DNA of 64,000 nucleotides from Tenderia sp965602225 (GTDB lineage: Bacteria; Pseudomonadota; Gammaproteobacteria; Tenderiales; Tenderiaceae), in the NCBI GenBank assembly GCA_965602225.1, contig CBFCYE010000005.1, positions 1-64,000 on the forward strand, given 5' to 3'. The notes below the pieces were generated by a model. It had not been told where the DNA came from and made no database searches. It saw nothing but the letters and a program-made list of their open reading frames with translations. How positions within the stretch are numbered: position 1 is the first letter of the stretch; every line of letters starts with the position of its first letter. The translations under genes were made by a program, and so were the position numbers. Below are positions 7,944-15,489 of this stretch, in pieces.

Positions 7944-8921
7944 ATGAATACAAATGACAAATTAGGTTCGATAAAAAAACAATCAAACATTTATCTCGTG
8001 CCACTAGTGTTAATCGCAAGCTTAATCAGCGCCTGTGGTAGCAGTACCAGTGACACCACCAATAATAATGCAAGCATCGCAACAGATATTACCGATGTCA
8101 TATTGACTAAGACATCCGCCAACTGTGCAGACTATGTAGACAGCTATCAATCGACAGCGCTTGATGTTAATCGCAGCGTCACCTTTAATGGCAACCTAAG
8201 TATCACGGTAACGGGTAATAAATGTGTAATCTCGACAAATGCTATTCCCAATCATGACTTTAACGATGGCTCTCAGTCATTTGCGACAAACGTAAGCGAG
8301 CAATCAATCACCTATGAAATGACAACGACGCCCGTTGCAGCTAATACGGCCACAACATTGAGCTTAACCATGGACAACGCTATTTTTCTCAATGGCATTA
8401 AGTTAGATATTTTGCCAGCGGCTTGTTACGGCGTAGGTGATGGTAAAGTAGGCTGCAACAATATCAATCAGCCTTGGCGTTATGACCCCATGTATAGTTT
8501 AAATGGCTTTGCTACCGACAGTCATAATGCCCACACCCAACCTGATGGCGCCTACCATTATCATGGCTCACCCATGGCAATGTTCTATTCAGATACCGCC
8601 ATTGTTTCACCTGTCGTCGGTTTTGCAGCGGATGGCTTTCCTATCTTCGGTTCTTATTTTGATGATGCAGGCACCATTAGAAAAGCCACATCAAGCTATC
8701 AACTTAAATCAGGTTCACGAGTAGCCATTAACAGTATTAACCCCGGCGGGGTTTATGACGGCACCTATAGGGATGACTATGAATACAGCGTGGGGCTGGG
8801 TGATCTAGATGAATGCAACGGCATGACTCTCAACGGTGTCTATGGTTACTACATTACGGACACTTACCCTTGGGTCTTGGCTTGTATCAAAGGCACGCCG
8901 GATGCCTCGTTCAATAAATGA
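7944..8921 (+). CDS. YHYH-domain lipoprotein
   Basis: A 325-residue secreted protein. The N-terminus has a basic region, a hydrophobic helix and a lipobox (LISAC, Cys31), so it should be lipid-anchored. The mature protein begins with a Ser/Thr/Asn-rich linker and ends in a YHYH domain. The motif DGAYHYHGSP lies near residue 200, followed by the conserved VVGFAADGFPIFG and LDECNG segments. YHYH proteins are common in bacterial envelopes, but I know of no firmly established biochemical role. The gene is isolated and flanked by repeat hairpins on both sides, and may have been inserted as a unit (inference). Confidence 0.88.
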   Translation: MNTNDKLGSIKKQSNIYLVPLVLIASLISACGSSTSDTTNNNASIATDITDVILTKTSANCADYVDSYQSTALDVNRSVTFNGNLSITVTGNKCVISTNAIPNHDFNDGSQSFATNVSEQSITYEMTTTPVAANTATTLSLTMDNAIFLNGIKLDILPAACYGVGDGKVGCNNINQPWRYDPMYSLNGFATDSHNAHTQPDGAYHYHGSPMAMFYSDTAIVSPVVGFAADGFPIFGSYFDDAGTIRKATSSYQLKSGSRVAINSINPGGVYDGTYRDDYEYSVGLGDLDECNGMTLNGVYGYYITDTYPWVLACIKGTPDASFNK

Positions 8922-8944
8922 TTTTAATCATGACCTTCAGAATT

Positions 8945-8969
8945 AAAGGGGACTGCCCCCTTTATTTCC
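8945..8969 (+). terminator. Hairpin downstream of the YHYH gene
   Basis: AAAGGGG-act-GCCCCCTTT followed by ATTTCC, 24 bases after the stop. It can serve as a weak intrinsic terminator and is a copy of the hairpin at 7716. Confidence 0.5.
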
Positions 8970-9012
8970 GAAAGCAATCTATGGGTTTTTAGTCCATGGT
9001 CATTGAGTGATT

Positions 9013-9732
9013 CTATTTATCTACTTGCTGCATGAGCTTCGGATCACCACGCTCTATATCCTTATATTTGCACACACCTAACCAATCCGGCATCGTGCTA
9101 ATAAGGTGTTGTAAGCCACTCACCTTAATTGCCCCGTCCCGCAGCGCCTTTCGTATATCGAGGTCACCCTGCCAAACATCGACAATCGTGCGCACGCTCG
9201 AATTAATATAAACATCAACATCTTTGCCAGGGTTCTCGGTACAAAGGTCAACGTCATCACCATCGATGATAAGCCACCAGGTTTTATGCTTGGTTAGTTC
9301 GTCAAACATCAAACAGATCACCGTCTCGCCATCAGGCAGATGCTCTGTTTTCATCTGACGCTGCAGCTCCCGCATCAGAAACTCCACATCAAGTTCATCA
9401 TCTGTAAGCTGGGCGCGTGCCCAGCGCATTCCCCAAACAGCTAAAATTTCGACTAGCGGGCTGAGTTCTTTGCCCGCCGCAGTTAGCAAATATTCATAGC
9501 CCTTCTGGCCAGACAGTTTCTTGCGAATAATGATGCCGCAAGCCTCAAGCTGCCTGAGCCGCTTGGAAAGCAGCGTCGGCGACATGCGCGATAAAGCACG
9601 TTGAAAATCACTGAATCGTTTAGCACCCAAAAAGAGCTCACGCAAAATCAGCATCGTCCACTTCTCACCGATGAGCTCGCTTGCTTTCGCCACCGGACAG
9701 AATTGCCCATAACCACTCATTGCTGCCCCCAT
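9013..9732 (-). CDS. HxlR-family transcriptional regulator with C-terminal SCP2-like domain
   Basis: A 239-residue protein. Residues about 10-105 form an HxlR winged helix. It begins with the family Cys (FCPVAKASELIGEKWTMLIL), then the recognition region (SRMSPTLLSKRLRQLEACG) and the wing. Residues about 120-225 resemble the SCP2 sterol-carrier fold found at the end of many HxlR proteins, suggesting a hydrophobic ligand. It is transcribed away from an OsmC-family gene, with repeated CTACA/TGTAG elements in the 133 bases between. A thiol- or quinone-responsive repressor of its neighbour and itself is the simplest model. The conserved N-terminal Cys is the expected redox sensor in this family. 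Confidence 0.88.
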   Translation of the reverse strand: MGAAMSGYGQFCPVAKASELIGEKWTMLILRELFLGAKRFSDFQRALSRMSPTLLSKRLRQLEACGIIIRKKLSGQKGYEYLLTAAGKELSPLVEILAVWGMRWARAQLTDDELDVEFLMRELQRQMKTEHLPDGETVICLMFDELTKHKTWWLIIDGDDVDLCTENPGKDVDVYINSSVRTIVDVWQGDLDIRKALRDGAIKVSGLQHLISTMPDWLGVCKYKDIERGDPKLMQQVDK

Positions 9733-9745
9733 TTACCGTTTCTAA

Positions 9746-9781
9746 CTACAGATTATGTAGCTGAATACTACACTTTCTACA
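9746..9781. promoter_or_regulatory. Clustered CTACA/TGTAG operator candidate
   Basis: Four copies of one pentamer in 36 bases: CTACA 9746-9750, TGTAG 9756-9760, CTACA 9768-9772 and CTACA 9777-9781. The first two pairings form inverted repeats spaced 5 and 7. The position between divergent hxlR-like and osmC-like genes suits an operator for the HxlR-type regulator. Confidence 0.45.
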
Positions 9782-9865
9782 CTATTGGGCAAGTGGACGA
9801 GTCTCATAACATAGTCTCCGACGGACCAAAACCGTCATCGACATTAACCCTTAAGGAGAAATGAT

Positions 9866-10438
9866 ATGACAACCAATACTGCAGTAGAACAGACAAAAGA
9901 ACTGATCAATGGCGTCAACGTAAGTCAGCTCATGAATGTAATCGGCGAGATCGAAGCCGATCCGAACTATGCGAAATTCCAGTTCCGGGCCACCAATAAC
10001 TGGATCAACGGCAGCCTGAGCCGCAGCCGAATCAAAGGCTTCTACGCAGGAAACGCAGAAGACAGCACACGACAAGAGCCATTTATACTCGATGCAGATG
10101 AACCAATAATCGCAGCGGGGCATGACAGCGCCCCAAATTCAATGGAGTATGTCTTGCATGCGTTGGCGACCTGTTTAACAGGCACGCTCATCTACCACGC
10201 AGCAGTACGTGAAATCGAAATAGAATCCGTCGAATCGTCATACGCGGGTGATATGGACGTGCGCGGCCTGTTTGGTCTTTCCGACGACGTGCGTAAGGGC
10301 TTCAGCAAGGTTAGCGTCGACATGCGCGTTAAAAGTGAGGCAAGCGTAGAGTCGCTTACTGAGCTGGCAATGTTCTCGCCTGTATACGATATAATCTCGA
10401 AGTCGTTGCCCGTTGAGTTCTCGCTAACGACCTACTGA
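9866..10438 (+). CDS. OsmC-family protein
   Basis: A 190-residue protein of the OsmC/Ohr superfamily, which reduces organic peroxides or uses related thiol chemistry in the cytoplasm. The first catalytic Cys is present in VLHALATCLTGTLIYHA on the central helix. The second active Cys, normally in a CPV motif, is replaced by Ser (FSPVYDIISK), so classical two-Cys peroxidase turnover is doubtful and another thiol may resolve it. TTAAGGAG directly before the ATG is a strong ribosome site. It is divergent from an HxlR-family regulator, the usual partner arrangement for stress-inducible thiol enzymes. Confidence 0.88.
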   Translation: MTTNTAVEQTKELINGVNVSQLMNVIGEIEADPNYAKFQFRATNNWINGSLSRSRIKGFYAGNAEDSTRQEPFILDADEPIIAAGHDSAPNSMEYVLHALATCLTGTLIYHAAVREIEIESVESSYAGDMDVRGLFGLSDDVRKGFSKVSVDMRVKSEASVESLTELAMFSPVYDIISKSLPVEFSLTTY

Positions 10439-10447
10439 TAAACAATA

Positions 10448-10506
10448 AAACGGGTCAGAGATCATTTGAAAGTAATGTTAGGAAAAATTGTTCTCTGACC
10501 CCGTTT
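10448..10506 (+). terminator. Large inverted repeat after the OsmC-family gene
   Basis: AAACGGGTCAGAG (10448-10460) pairs with CTCTGACCCCGTTT (10493-10506), with one bulged C and a loop of about 32 bases, followed by ATTTTCTG. It lies 10 bases after the stop; it may end transcription or be a mobile palindrome. Confidence 0.45.
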
Positions 10507-10513
10507 ATTTTCT

Positions 10514-10562
10514 GAGTATACGTTGGGGTGCGTTTCACTTACCCCAACCTACGGTCCTATGC
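10514..10562. repeat. Dispersed repeat B, copy 2
   Basis: Nearly identical to 7761-7809, with the same GAGTATACGTTGGGGTGCG start and ACCCCAA partner. It sits where the attC of the DUF4145 gene would be expected. Confidence 0.7.
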
Positions 10563-10583
10563 CCCCATTTCTCGTAAGTTTCA

Positions 10584-11285
10584 TTAAGGTTTACTGCTAC
10601 GTCTTTTTTCTCTTCTTTCTTTTGCAAGACGAAGTCTTTCTGGTTCTGTATAAATACGTTCTAACAATGCAGACGTGAAATCTAATAAGTCTTCAGCATC
10701 TTCTTCGCTCAGTGTTCCTTCGTGCGCCCCATCATTGCCGTCATCTTTAATGCATGAAGATAATTCTCGAACTGCTTCTGGTAAGATGCCGTTATCAAAT
10801 AGCCATGGAAGCCTTAAACCTAGGTTACGCCTTATTCTTGAGTTTAAGCCTTCAATTTCACCTTCAGGAAGCATAGAGCGCGTGGCTAAATCAATACATA
10901 ATCTAAACATGGTGCTAGCAGCGTTAACGCAATCTATTGACATGCAGGCTGAGCCTTCGCGAAATGCTGCTTCAATATTTTCAGGCAAATGATCAGGAGG
11001 ATTATTTTTAACGGAGTCTTTGAGAGTTATATGGCCTTCAATACGCATGTAGCGATTTACTGATTCTTTTAAACTAACAAGGCCGTTGTCATGAACAATT
11101 GATTTATCAGGGTCTGTTTTTTGAGCTAACACAAATACTGTAGATTTATTGCAATGTCGGCAAATACAAAATGCCTCAAACCAGTATTGCCAGTTATAAC
11201 GTGTATGCGTGAAATGTTCTTTTGTTAAATCAAATGTCATATGTTCTGCTCCACACCGTGGACAGTTCGCTACTAGTTCTGACAT
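10584..11285 (-). CDS. DUF4145-type protein with N-terminal zinc ribbon
   Basis: A 233-residue protein. The N-terminus has two Cys pairs (CPRCGAE and CICRHCNK) that fit a zinc ribbon. The C-terminal half is alpha-helical and matches the DUF4145 pattern (CMSIDCVNAASTMFRLCIDLAT, then DGNDGAHEGTLSEEDAEDLLDF). DUF4145 is often found beside or fused to restriction and other defence nucleases; its function is unknown. The neighbour on the same strand is an Mrr-like endonuclease, separated by an attC-like element. A strongly basic tail (KERREKRRSSKP) could contact nucleic acid. Confidence 0.8.
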   Translation of the reverse strand: MSELVANCPRCGAEHMTFDLTKEHFTHTRYNWQYWFEAFCICRHCNKSTVFVLAQKTDPDKSIVHDNGLVSLKESVNRYMRIEGHITLKDSVKNNPPDHLPENIEAAFREGSACMSIDCVNAASTMFRLCIDLATRSMLPEGEIEGLNSRIRRNLGLRLPWLFDNGILPEAVRELSSCIKDDGNDGAHEGTLSEEDAEDLLDFTSALLERIYTEPERLRLAKERREKRRSSKP

Positions 11286-11321
11286 TATTCATTCTCCATG
11301 AACATTAATATTATCTTTTGA

Positions 11322-11364
11322 GCCTAACGTTCGCGTTGAGTGGCAGTACGTAGCGTTGTTAGGC
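11322..11364 (-). other. attC-like recombination element between two minus-strand genes
   Basis: The 43 bases begin GCCTAAC and end GTTAGGC, matching the integron core rules RYYYAAC and GTTRRRY. On the minus strand the inner flanks (AACGC near the left core, CGAAC before GTTAGGC) resemble attC arms. It is shorter than usual attC sites and no integrase is in the window, so this is a candidate only. Confidence 0.4.
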
Positions 11365-11378
11365 GGAATTCATTGGAA

Positions 11379-12335
11379 CTATAGCTCGCTAATGTCTGGA
11401 ACATCATCATCTTTTGTTTGATCCCAGCTCTGCTGGCTGTACATGACACCATTTAAAAATCCTGTTACGTTAGACTCTTCTGTAAAGTCAGGTATATCAC
11501 CATTAAAATCATCCCAATCTATTAAGTAGGTATCTATAACACTACTTGTGATTATCCCCTTGGGAGGTATTGTGAACTTGTTTTCATTCCAATCATACAA
11601 AGCGTCTCCACTCCAATAAATCCATGTTTTCTTTTTTTTATATTCTCTATCGGCGCTTAAGGTAATGCCCGTGAGTTTGTATTCGGTTCCCTCAATTTCA
11701 ATATCTCTTGGCTCTGAAAATGTCACTGTCAAATAGTGAGTGCCCTCTTTTTCTACGTTAGAATATGTCGTAAGCAGTTCTTTCAAAAACCAGTTTATAA
11801 TTGGTTTTCCCTTCCATTTAACTGTGTTTGTATCAAATTGTGTTATGGGGGAATCTTTAGATTCAAATTGAAGAGTTAATCGGCCATTGGTCCACATCCG
11901 AATAACCCCATACAAGGTATCTCCAATACCAAACCCCACTTGCTCTGGATTTTCTGGTAGTAATGATAGGCACCCTATATTTTCATGTTTTGCTAGTTTT
12001 AAGGCTTGTTTAGTAAAGCCTTTTCTAGATACCAACAATCGTAGATTAGCACCAAGATTTTCGGTTTTTTTTGCGAAAGCTTCAACAGTGCTAGGCCCCT
12101 TTCTCCGGCTATGATCTTTACATTCTATAATACCTAATACAGGCCTTCCTCCAAATTGGCCACGTATAATGACATCGTATTGCCTGGTATTACCTACCCT
12201 GTCGATAAGGTTTTCATTGTGAGAAACAATAGAATTTGGATCCATCATTTGTTGTATGGTAGCAACTGCGAGTTCTAAACTAACTCCAGGCAAATTAGCT
12301 TTAGAAGGGATGATTAGAGTGTCATTAGAGCACAT
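11379..12335 (-). CDS. Mrr-like restriction endonuclease (PD-(D/E)xK fold)
   Basis: A 318-residue protein. Residues about 25-135 carry a nuclease core: Asp in YDVIIRG, then GIIECKD (the ExK pair) and the following helix with STVEAFAKK, the layout of Mrr_cat/type IV-like endonucleases. After the core comes SRKGFTKQALKLAKHENIGCLSL, typical of this group. The C-terminal 180 residues are beta-rich and unassigned; they may recognise modified DNA. A GTTAGGC core (12345-12351, minus strand) lies just upstream of the start, and an attC-like element lies downstream, so the gene may be an integron cassette. It is AT-rich compared with the nirB operon to its right. Confidence 0.78.
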   Translation of the reverse strand: MCSNDTLIIPSKANLPGVSLELAVATIQQMMDPNSIVSHNENLIDRVGNTRQYDVIIRGQFGGRPVLGIIECKDHSRRKGPSTVEAFAKKTENLGANLRLLVSRKGFTKQALKLAKHENIGCLSLLPENPEQVGFGIGDTLYGVIRMWTNGRLTLQFESKDSPITQFDTNTVKWKGKPIINWFLKELLTTYSNVEKEGTHYLTVTFSEPRDIEIEGTEYKLTGITLSADREYKKKKTWIYWSGDALYDWNENKFTIPPKGIITSSVIDTYLIDWDDFNGDIPDFTEESNVTGFLNGVMYSQQSWDQTKDDDVPDISEL

Positions 12336-12423
12336 AGTGTTCTCGCCTAACTTTGACGTCTATCCTGTATTTGTTGAGGAACGGCTGCATTGTGAATAAT
12401 TCAATACGCTAGCCATAAAAGAT

Positions 12424-12480
12424 TGCCCCCAACCCTTGTACCTGTTTCGAGTCTATCACCCCCTCTGAGTGTGGGATAGC
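12424..12480. repeat. Dispersed repeat A, copy 2
   Basis: Shares GCCCCCAA, CTATCACC and GGGATAGC in the same order and spacing as 7605-7659. Confidence 0.5.
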
Positions 12481-12527
12481 AGGCGACATAAGTTTTGCAC
12501 TTTAATAGGGCGGCCCTGCCTCACAAC

Positions 12528-12567
12528 TGTGCCAGCATGGTTCATCGCTGTGCCCCAATCTGGTTCA
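12528..12567 (+). promoter_or_regulatory. Candidate NtrC enhancer pair
   Basis: TGTGCC-N5-GGTTCA (12528-12544) and TGTGCC-N7-GGTTCA (12549-12567) loosely resemble the NtrC site TGCACC-N5-GGTGCA and repeat in tandem. They lie 55-95 bases upstream of the sigma-54 promoter, where enhancer sites are expected. The match is partial. Confidence 0.35.
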
Positions 12568-12620
12568 CCTTTCTAATTTCACGCTATCAAACCAATAACT
12601 TAGCGCCATGCTCTGTTTTC

Positions 12621-12636
12621 TGGCACAGGCTTTGCT
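12621..12636 (+). promoter_or_regulatory. Sigma-54 (RpoN) promoter of nirB-nirD-nasA
   Basis: TGGCACAGGCTTTGCT matches the -24/-12 consensus TGGCACG-N4-TTGCW at every fixed position but one, with correct spacing. It is 44 bases upstream of the nirB ATG. RpoN with NtrC control is the established mode for nitrate assimilation in many proteobacteria. Confidence 0.8.
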
Positions 12637-12679
12637 CTAACACTATCAATAGACAAAGTTTCTTGATTTGGAGTTTGGT

Positions 12680-15115
12680 ATGAAAGAGAAGTTAGTACTG
12701 GTCGGTAACGGCATGGCGGGGGTGCGCACTCTTGAGGAGTTGCTGAAGATTGCGCCGGATATGTATGACATCACTGTGTTTGGTGCCGAGCCTTACGGTA
12801 ACTACAACCGTATTTTGCTGTCGCCGGTGTTGGCGGGTGAGAAGACCATTGATGACATCATGCTTAATACCTTGTCATGGTATGAAGAGAACAACATCAA
12901 GCTGCATGTGGGCAAGACGGTTGTTGATGTCGATCGTAAGGGCCGCAAGGTGATTGCTGACGATGGCACTGAAGAGTCGTATGACCGCCTGTTGCTGGCC
13001 ACGGGTTCTAATCCTTTTATTATTCCTGTGCCGGGCCATGAGTTGCCGGGTGTGATTGGTTTTCGTGACATCAAGGATGTCGACACCATGTTGGATACGG
13101 CCAAGAGTCGCAAACATGCGGTGGTGATTGGTGGTGGTCTGTTGGGTCTGGAAGCGGCTAATGGCCTGAAGATTCAGGGCATGGATGTGACCGTGGTGCA
13201 TTTGACTGACACCTTGATGGAACGGCAGATGGATGATGTCTCTGGCCGCATGTTGCAGCAATCGCTGGAAGAGAAGGGCTTGCAGTTTTTGATGGCAAGC
13301 CAGACCGAGGCGATTTTGGGTGATGAGCGGGTTAAGGGTGTGCGCTTTAAGAGTGGCCTGGAGATCGCGGCTGACATTGTGGTGATGGCGGCGGGTATTC
13401 GCCCCAACATCGATTTGGCTAAAAAGATCGGCCTGCATTGCGAACGCGGCATTGTGGTGAACGACACCATGCAGACCTTTGATCCCAAGATCTATTCTGT
13501 CGGTGAGTGTGTGCAGCATCGCGGTGAGACCTATGGTTTGGTGGCGCCGTTGTTTGAGCAGGGTAAGGTTTGCGCCAATCATCTGGCCAAGTACGGCATT
13601 GGTCGTTATGAAGGTTCGGTGACCTCAACCAAGTTGAAGGTGACGGGGATTGATCTGTTTTCGGCCGGTGACTTTACCGGTGACGAGACCACTGAAGACC
13701 TAGTGGTGAAGGACGTTGCCCGCGGTGTGTATAAAAAGGTGGTTTTGAAAGATAACAAGATCCACGGTGCGGTGATGTATGGCGACACGGTGGATGGCGC
13801 CTGGTATTTCCAGCTGCTGCGTGATGGTACTGATGTATCTGACTTTCGTGATTCATTGATGTTTGGTCAGGCCCATCTGGGTGACTCGGGCCATGGTGGT
13901 GAGAATGCTGCCTCGGCCATGAGTGACGATATGGAAGTGTGTGGTTGTAACGGTGTCTGCAAAGGCACCATCGTCAACGCCATTACCGATCAAGGCTTGT
14001 TCACGCTGGATGAGGTGAAGGCCCACACCAAGGCAGCGGCCTCGTGTGGTTCATGTACCGGTCTGGTGGAACAGATTCTGGCTTCCACCGTGGGTGATTA
14101 TTCCGATACGCCGAAGAAAAAGGCCATGTGTGGTTGTACTGACTTTACCCATGATGAAGTGCGTGAAGCCATTGCCCGAAACGAGTTAACGTCTATTCCA
14201 ACGGTGCGTGATTTTCTGGAATGGCGGACGCCTGATGGTTGTGCTTCATGTCGTCCTGCCTTGAACTTTTATGTGCTGGCTGCCTGGCCGAATCAGGCGG
14301 AGGATGATCCGCAGTCGCGTTTTATCAACGAACGTGTGCACGCCAATATTCAGAAGGATGGCACTTATTCAGTGGTGCCGCGCATGTGGGGTGGGGTGAC
14401 CACGCCAAATGAGTTGCGCGCCATTGCCGATGCAGCGGAAAAGTTTGATGCCAAGATGGTCAAGGTGACCGGTGGTCAGCGTATCGATTTGTTCGGTATC
14501 AAAAAAGAAGATCTGCCTGAGATTTGGAGTGATCTGAATAAAGCCGGCATGGTCTCGGGTCATGCCTATGGTAAATCACTGCGTACGGTTAAGACCTGTG
14601 TTGGTGAAGAGTGGTGTCGTTTTGGTACGCAGGATTCCACCGGTCTCGGTATCAAGATCGAAGAGATGACCTGGGGTTCGCAGACACCGCACAAGTTTAA
14701 GATTGCTGTGTCGGGTTGTCCGCGTAACTGTGCCGAGGCAACGATTAAAGACTTTGGTGTGGTGTGTGTTGATTCCGGTTATGAACTGCATGTTGGTGGC
14801 AACGGCGGTATTCATGTCAAGGCGACTGATCTGCTGGCACGCGTGAAGACCGAAGAAGAGGCGATGGAATATTGTGGCGCCTTTATGCAGATTTATAGAG
14901 AAGAGGCCCATTATCTGGAACGTACTGCACCGTGGATCGAACGTGTGGGCTTGACCCATGTGAAAGACAAGGTGGTGGAAGATGAAGTTGGACGCAAGGT
15001 CTTGTATCAGCGTTTTCAAGAGTCGCAGGACGTGTTCAGGTTTGATCCGTGGGCCAGAGAGGCTGAGAGTGCCGAGACACGTAAGGTCTACATTCCGATT
15101 AAGAAGGTTGGGTAA
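12680..15115 (+). CDS. nirB: Assimilatory nitrite reductase (NAD(P)H), large subunit
   Basis: About 811 residues, the expected NirB length. In order: an FAD/NAD(P)H-binding pyridine nucleotide oxidoreductase domain (VLVGNGMAGVRTLEELL; second GxGxxG VIGGGLLGLEAA), two BFD-type [2Fe-2S] domains with paired Cys motifs (CGCNGVC and SCGSC; MCGCTD and CASC), a ferredoxin-like half-domain, and the sirohaem/[4Fe-4S] domain with TCVGEEWC and SGCPRNCAEA as cluster ligands. It reduces nitrite to ammonium in the cytoplasm with six electrons from NAD(P)H. The ATG at 12680 is chosen over an upstream TTG because TTGGAG lies correctly before it and the family begins at this Met. First gene of nirB-nirD-nasA. 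Confidence 0.96.
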   Translation: MKEKLVLVGNGMAGVRTLEELLKIAPDMYDITVFGAEPYGNYNRILLSPVLAGEKTIDDIMLNTLSWYEENNIKLHVGKTVVDVDRKGRKVIADDGTEESYDRLLLATGSNPFIIPVPGHELPGVIGFRDIKDVDTMLDTAKSRKHAVVIGGGLLGLEAANGLKIQGMDVTVVHLTDTLMERQMDDVSGRMLQQSLEEKGLQFLMASQTEAILGDERVKGVRFKSGLEIAADIVVMAAGIRPNIDLAKKIGLHCERGIVVNDTMQTFDPKIYSVGECVQHRGETYGLVAPLFEQGKVCANHLAKYGIGRYEGSVTSTKLKVTGIDLFSAGDFTGDETTEDLVVKDVARGVYKKVVLKDNKIHGAVMYGDTVDGAWYFQLLRDGTDVSDFRDSLMFGQAHLGDSGHGGENAASAMSDDMEVCGCNGVCKGTIVNAITDQGLFTLDEVKAHTKAAASCGSCTGLVEQILASTVGDYSDTPKKKAMCGCTDFTHDEVREAIARNELTSIPTVRDFLEWRTPDGCASCRPALNFYVLAAWPNQAEDDPQSRFINERVHANIQKDGTYSVVPRMWGGVTTPNELRAIADAAEKFDAKMVKVTGGQRIDLFGIKKEDLPEIWSDLNKAGMVSGHAYGKSLRTVKTCVGEEWCRFGTQDSTGLGIKIEEMTWGSQTPHKFKIAVSGCPRNCAEATIKDFGVVCVDSGYELHVGGNGGIHVKATDLLARVKTEEEAMEYCGAFMQIYREEAHYLERTAPWIERVGLTHVKDKVVEDEVGRKVLYQRFQESQDVFRFDPWAREAESAETRKVYIPIKKVG

Positions 15116-15177
15116 TTAGATTCCCTCCCCCTTGATGGGGGAAGGGGCTCAGAATTAAATTGTTGAGGTTTTTAAAA

Positions 15178-15486
15178 ATGAGTAACTGGATTGAAATTGG
15201 TGCGGTGGAAGAGATCCCAAAACTGGGTTCACGTGTGGTTGAAACTGCCAAGGGTGATATTGCCGTGTTTCGCGCCGCTGATGATCACGTCTTTGCTTTA
15301 CGTGATAAATGCCCGCATAAGGCCGGGCCGTTGTCACAGGGTATTGTTCATGGACATACCGTGACCTGCCCATTGCACAATTGGAAGATTGATCTGGCCA
15401 GTGGTGAAGCCCAGTCGCCGGATGAGGGCTGCACTGGCAAGTATAAGGCGAAGGTTGAGGCTGGGATTGTTTACTTGGCGCTGTAG
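15178..15486 (+). CDS. nirD: Nitrite reductase small subunit, Rieske-type
   Basis: 102 residues from the ATG at 15178. The Rieske-like fold has both ligand motifs intact: CPHKAGPLSQG and CPLHNW. Many NirD proteins lack the cluster ligands, so this one may bind a [2Fe-2S] centre. It supports the NirB reaction. It lies 62 bases after nirB and three bases before nasA, clearly in one operon. Confidence 0.94.
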   Translation: MSNWIEIGAVEEIPKLGSRVVETAKGDIAVFRAADDHVFALRDKCPHKAGPLSQGIVHGHTVTCPLHNWKIDLASGEAQSPDEGCTGKYKAKVEAGIVYLAL

Positions 15487-15489
15487 AAA

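Larger units (their letters stand above)
12336..12679. other. Regulatory region between the endonuclease and nirB
   Basis: Holds an integron-type GTTAGGC core on the minus strand (12345-12351), repeat A copy 2, candidate NtrC sites and the sigma-54 promoter of nirB. No gene is apparent. Confidence 0.6.

Noticed and set aside
7775..7957. Plus-strand open frame before the YHYH gene
   Set aside because: It covers repeat B and runs into the lipoprotein start; no ribosome site and no protein-like signature.
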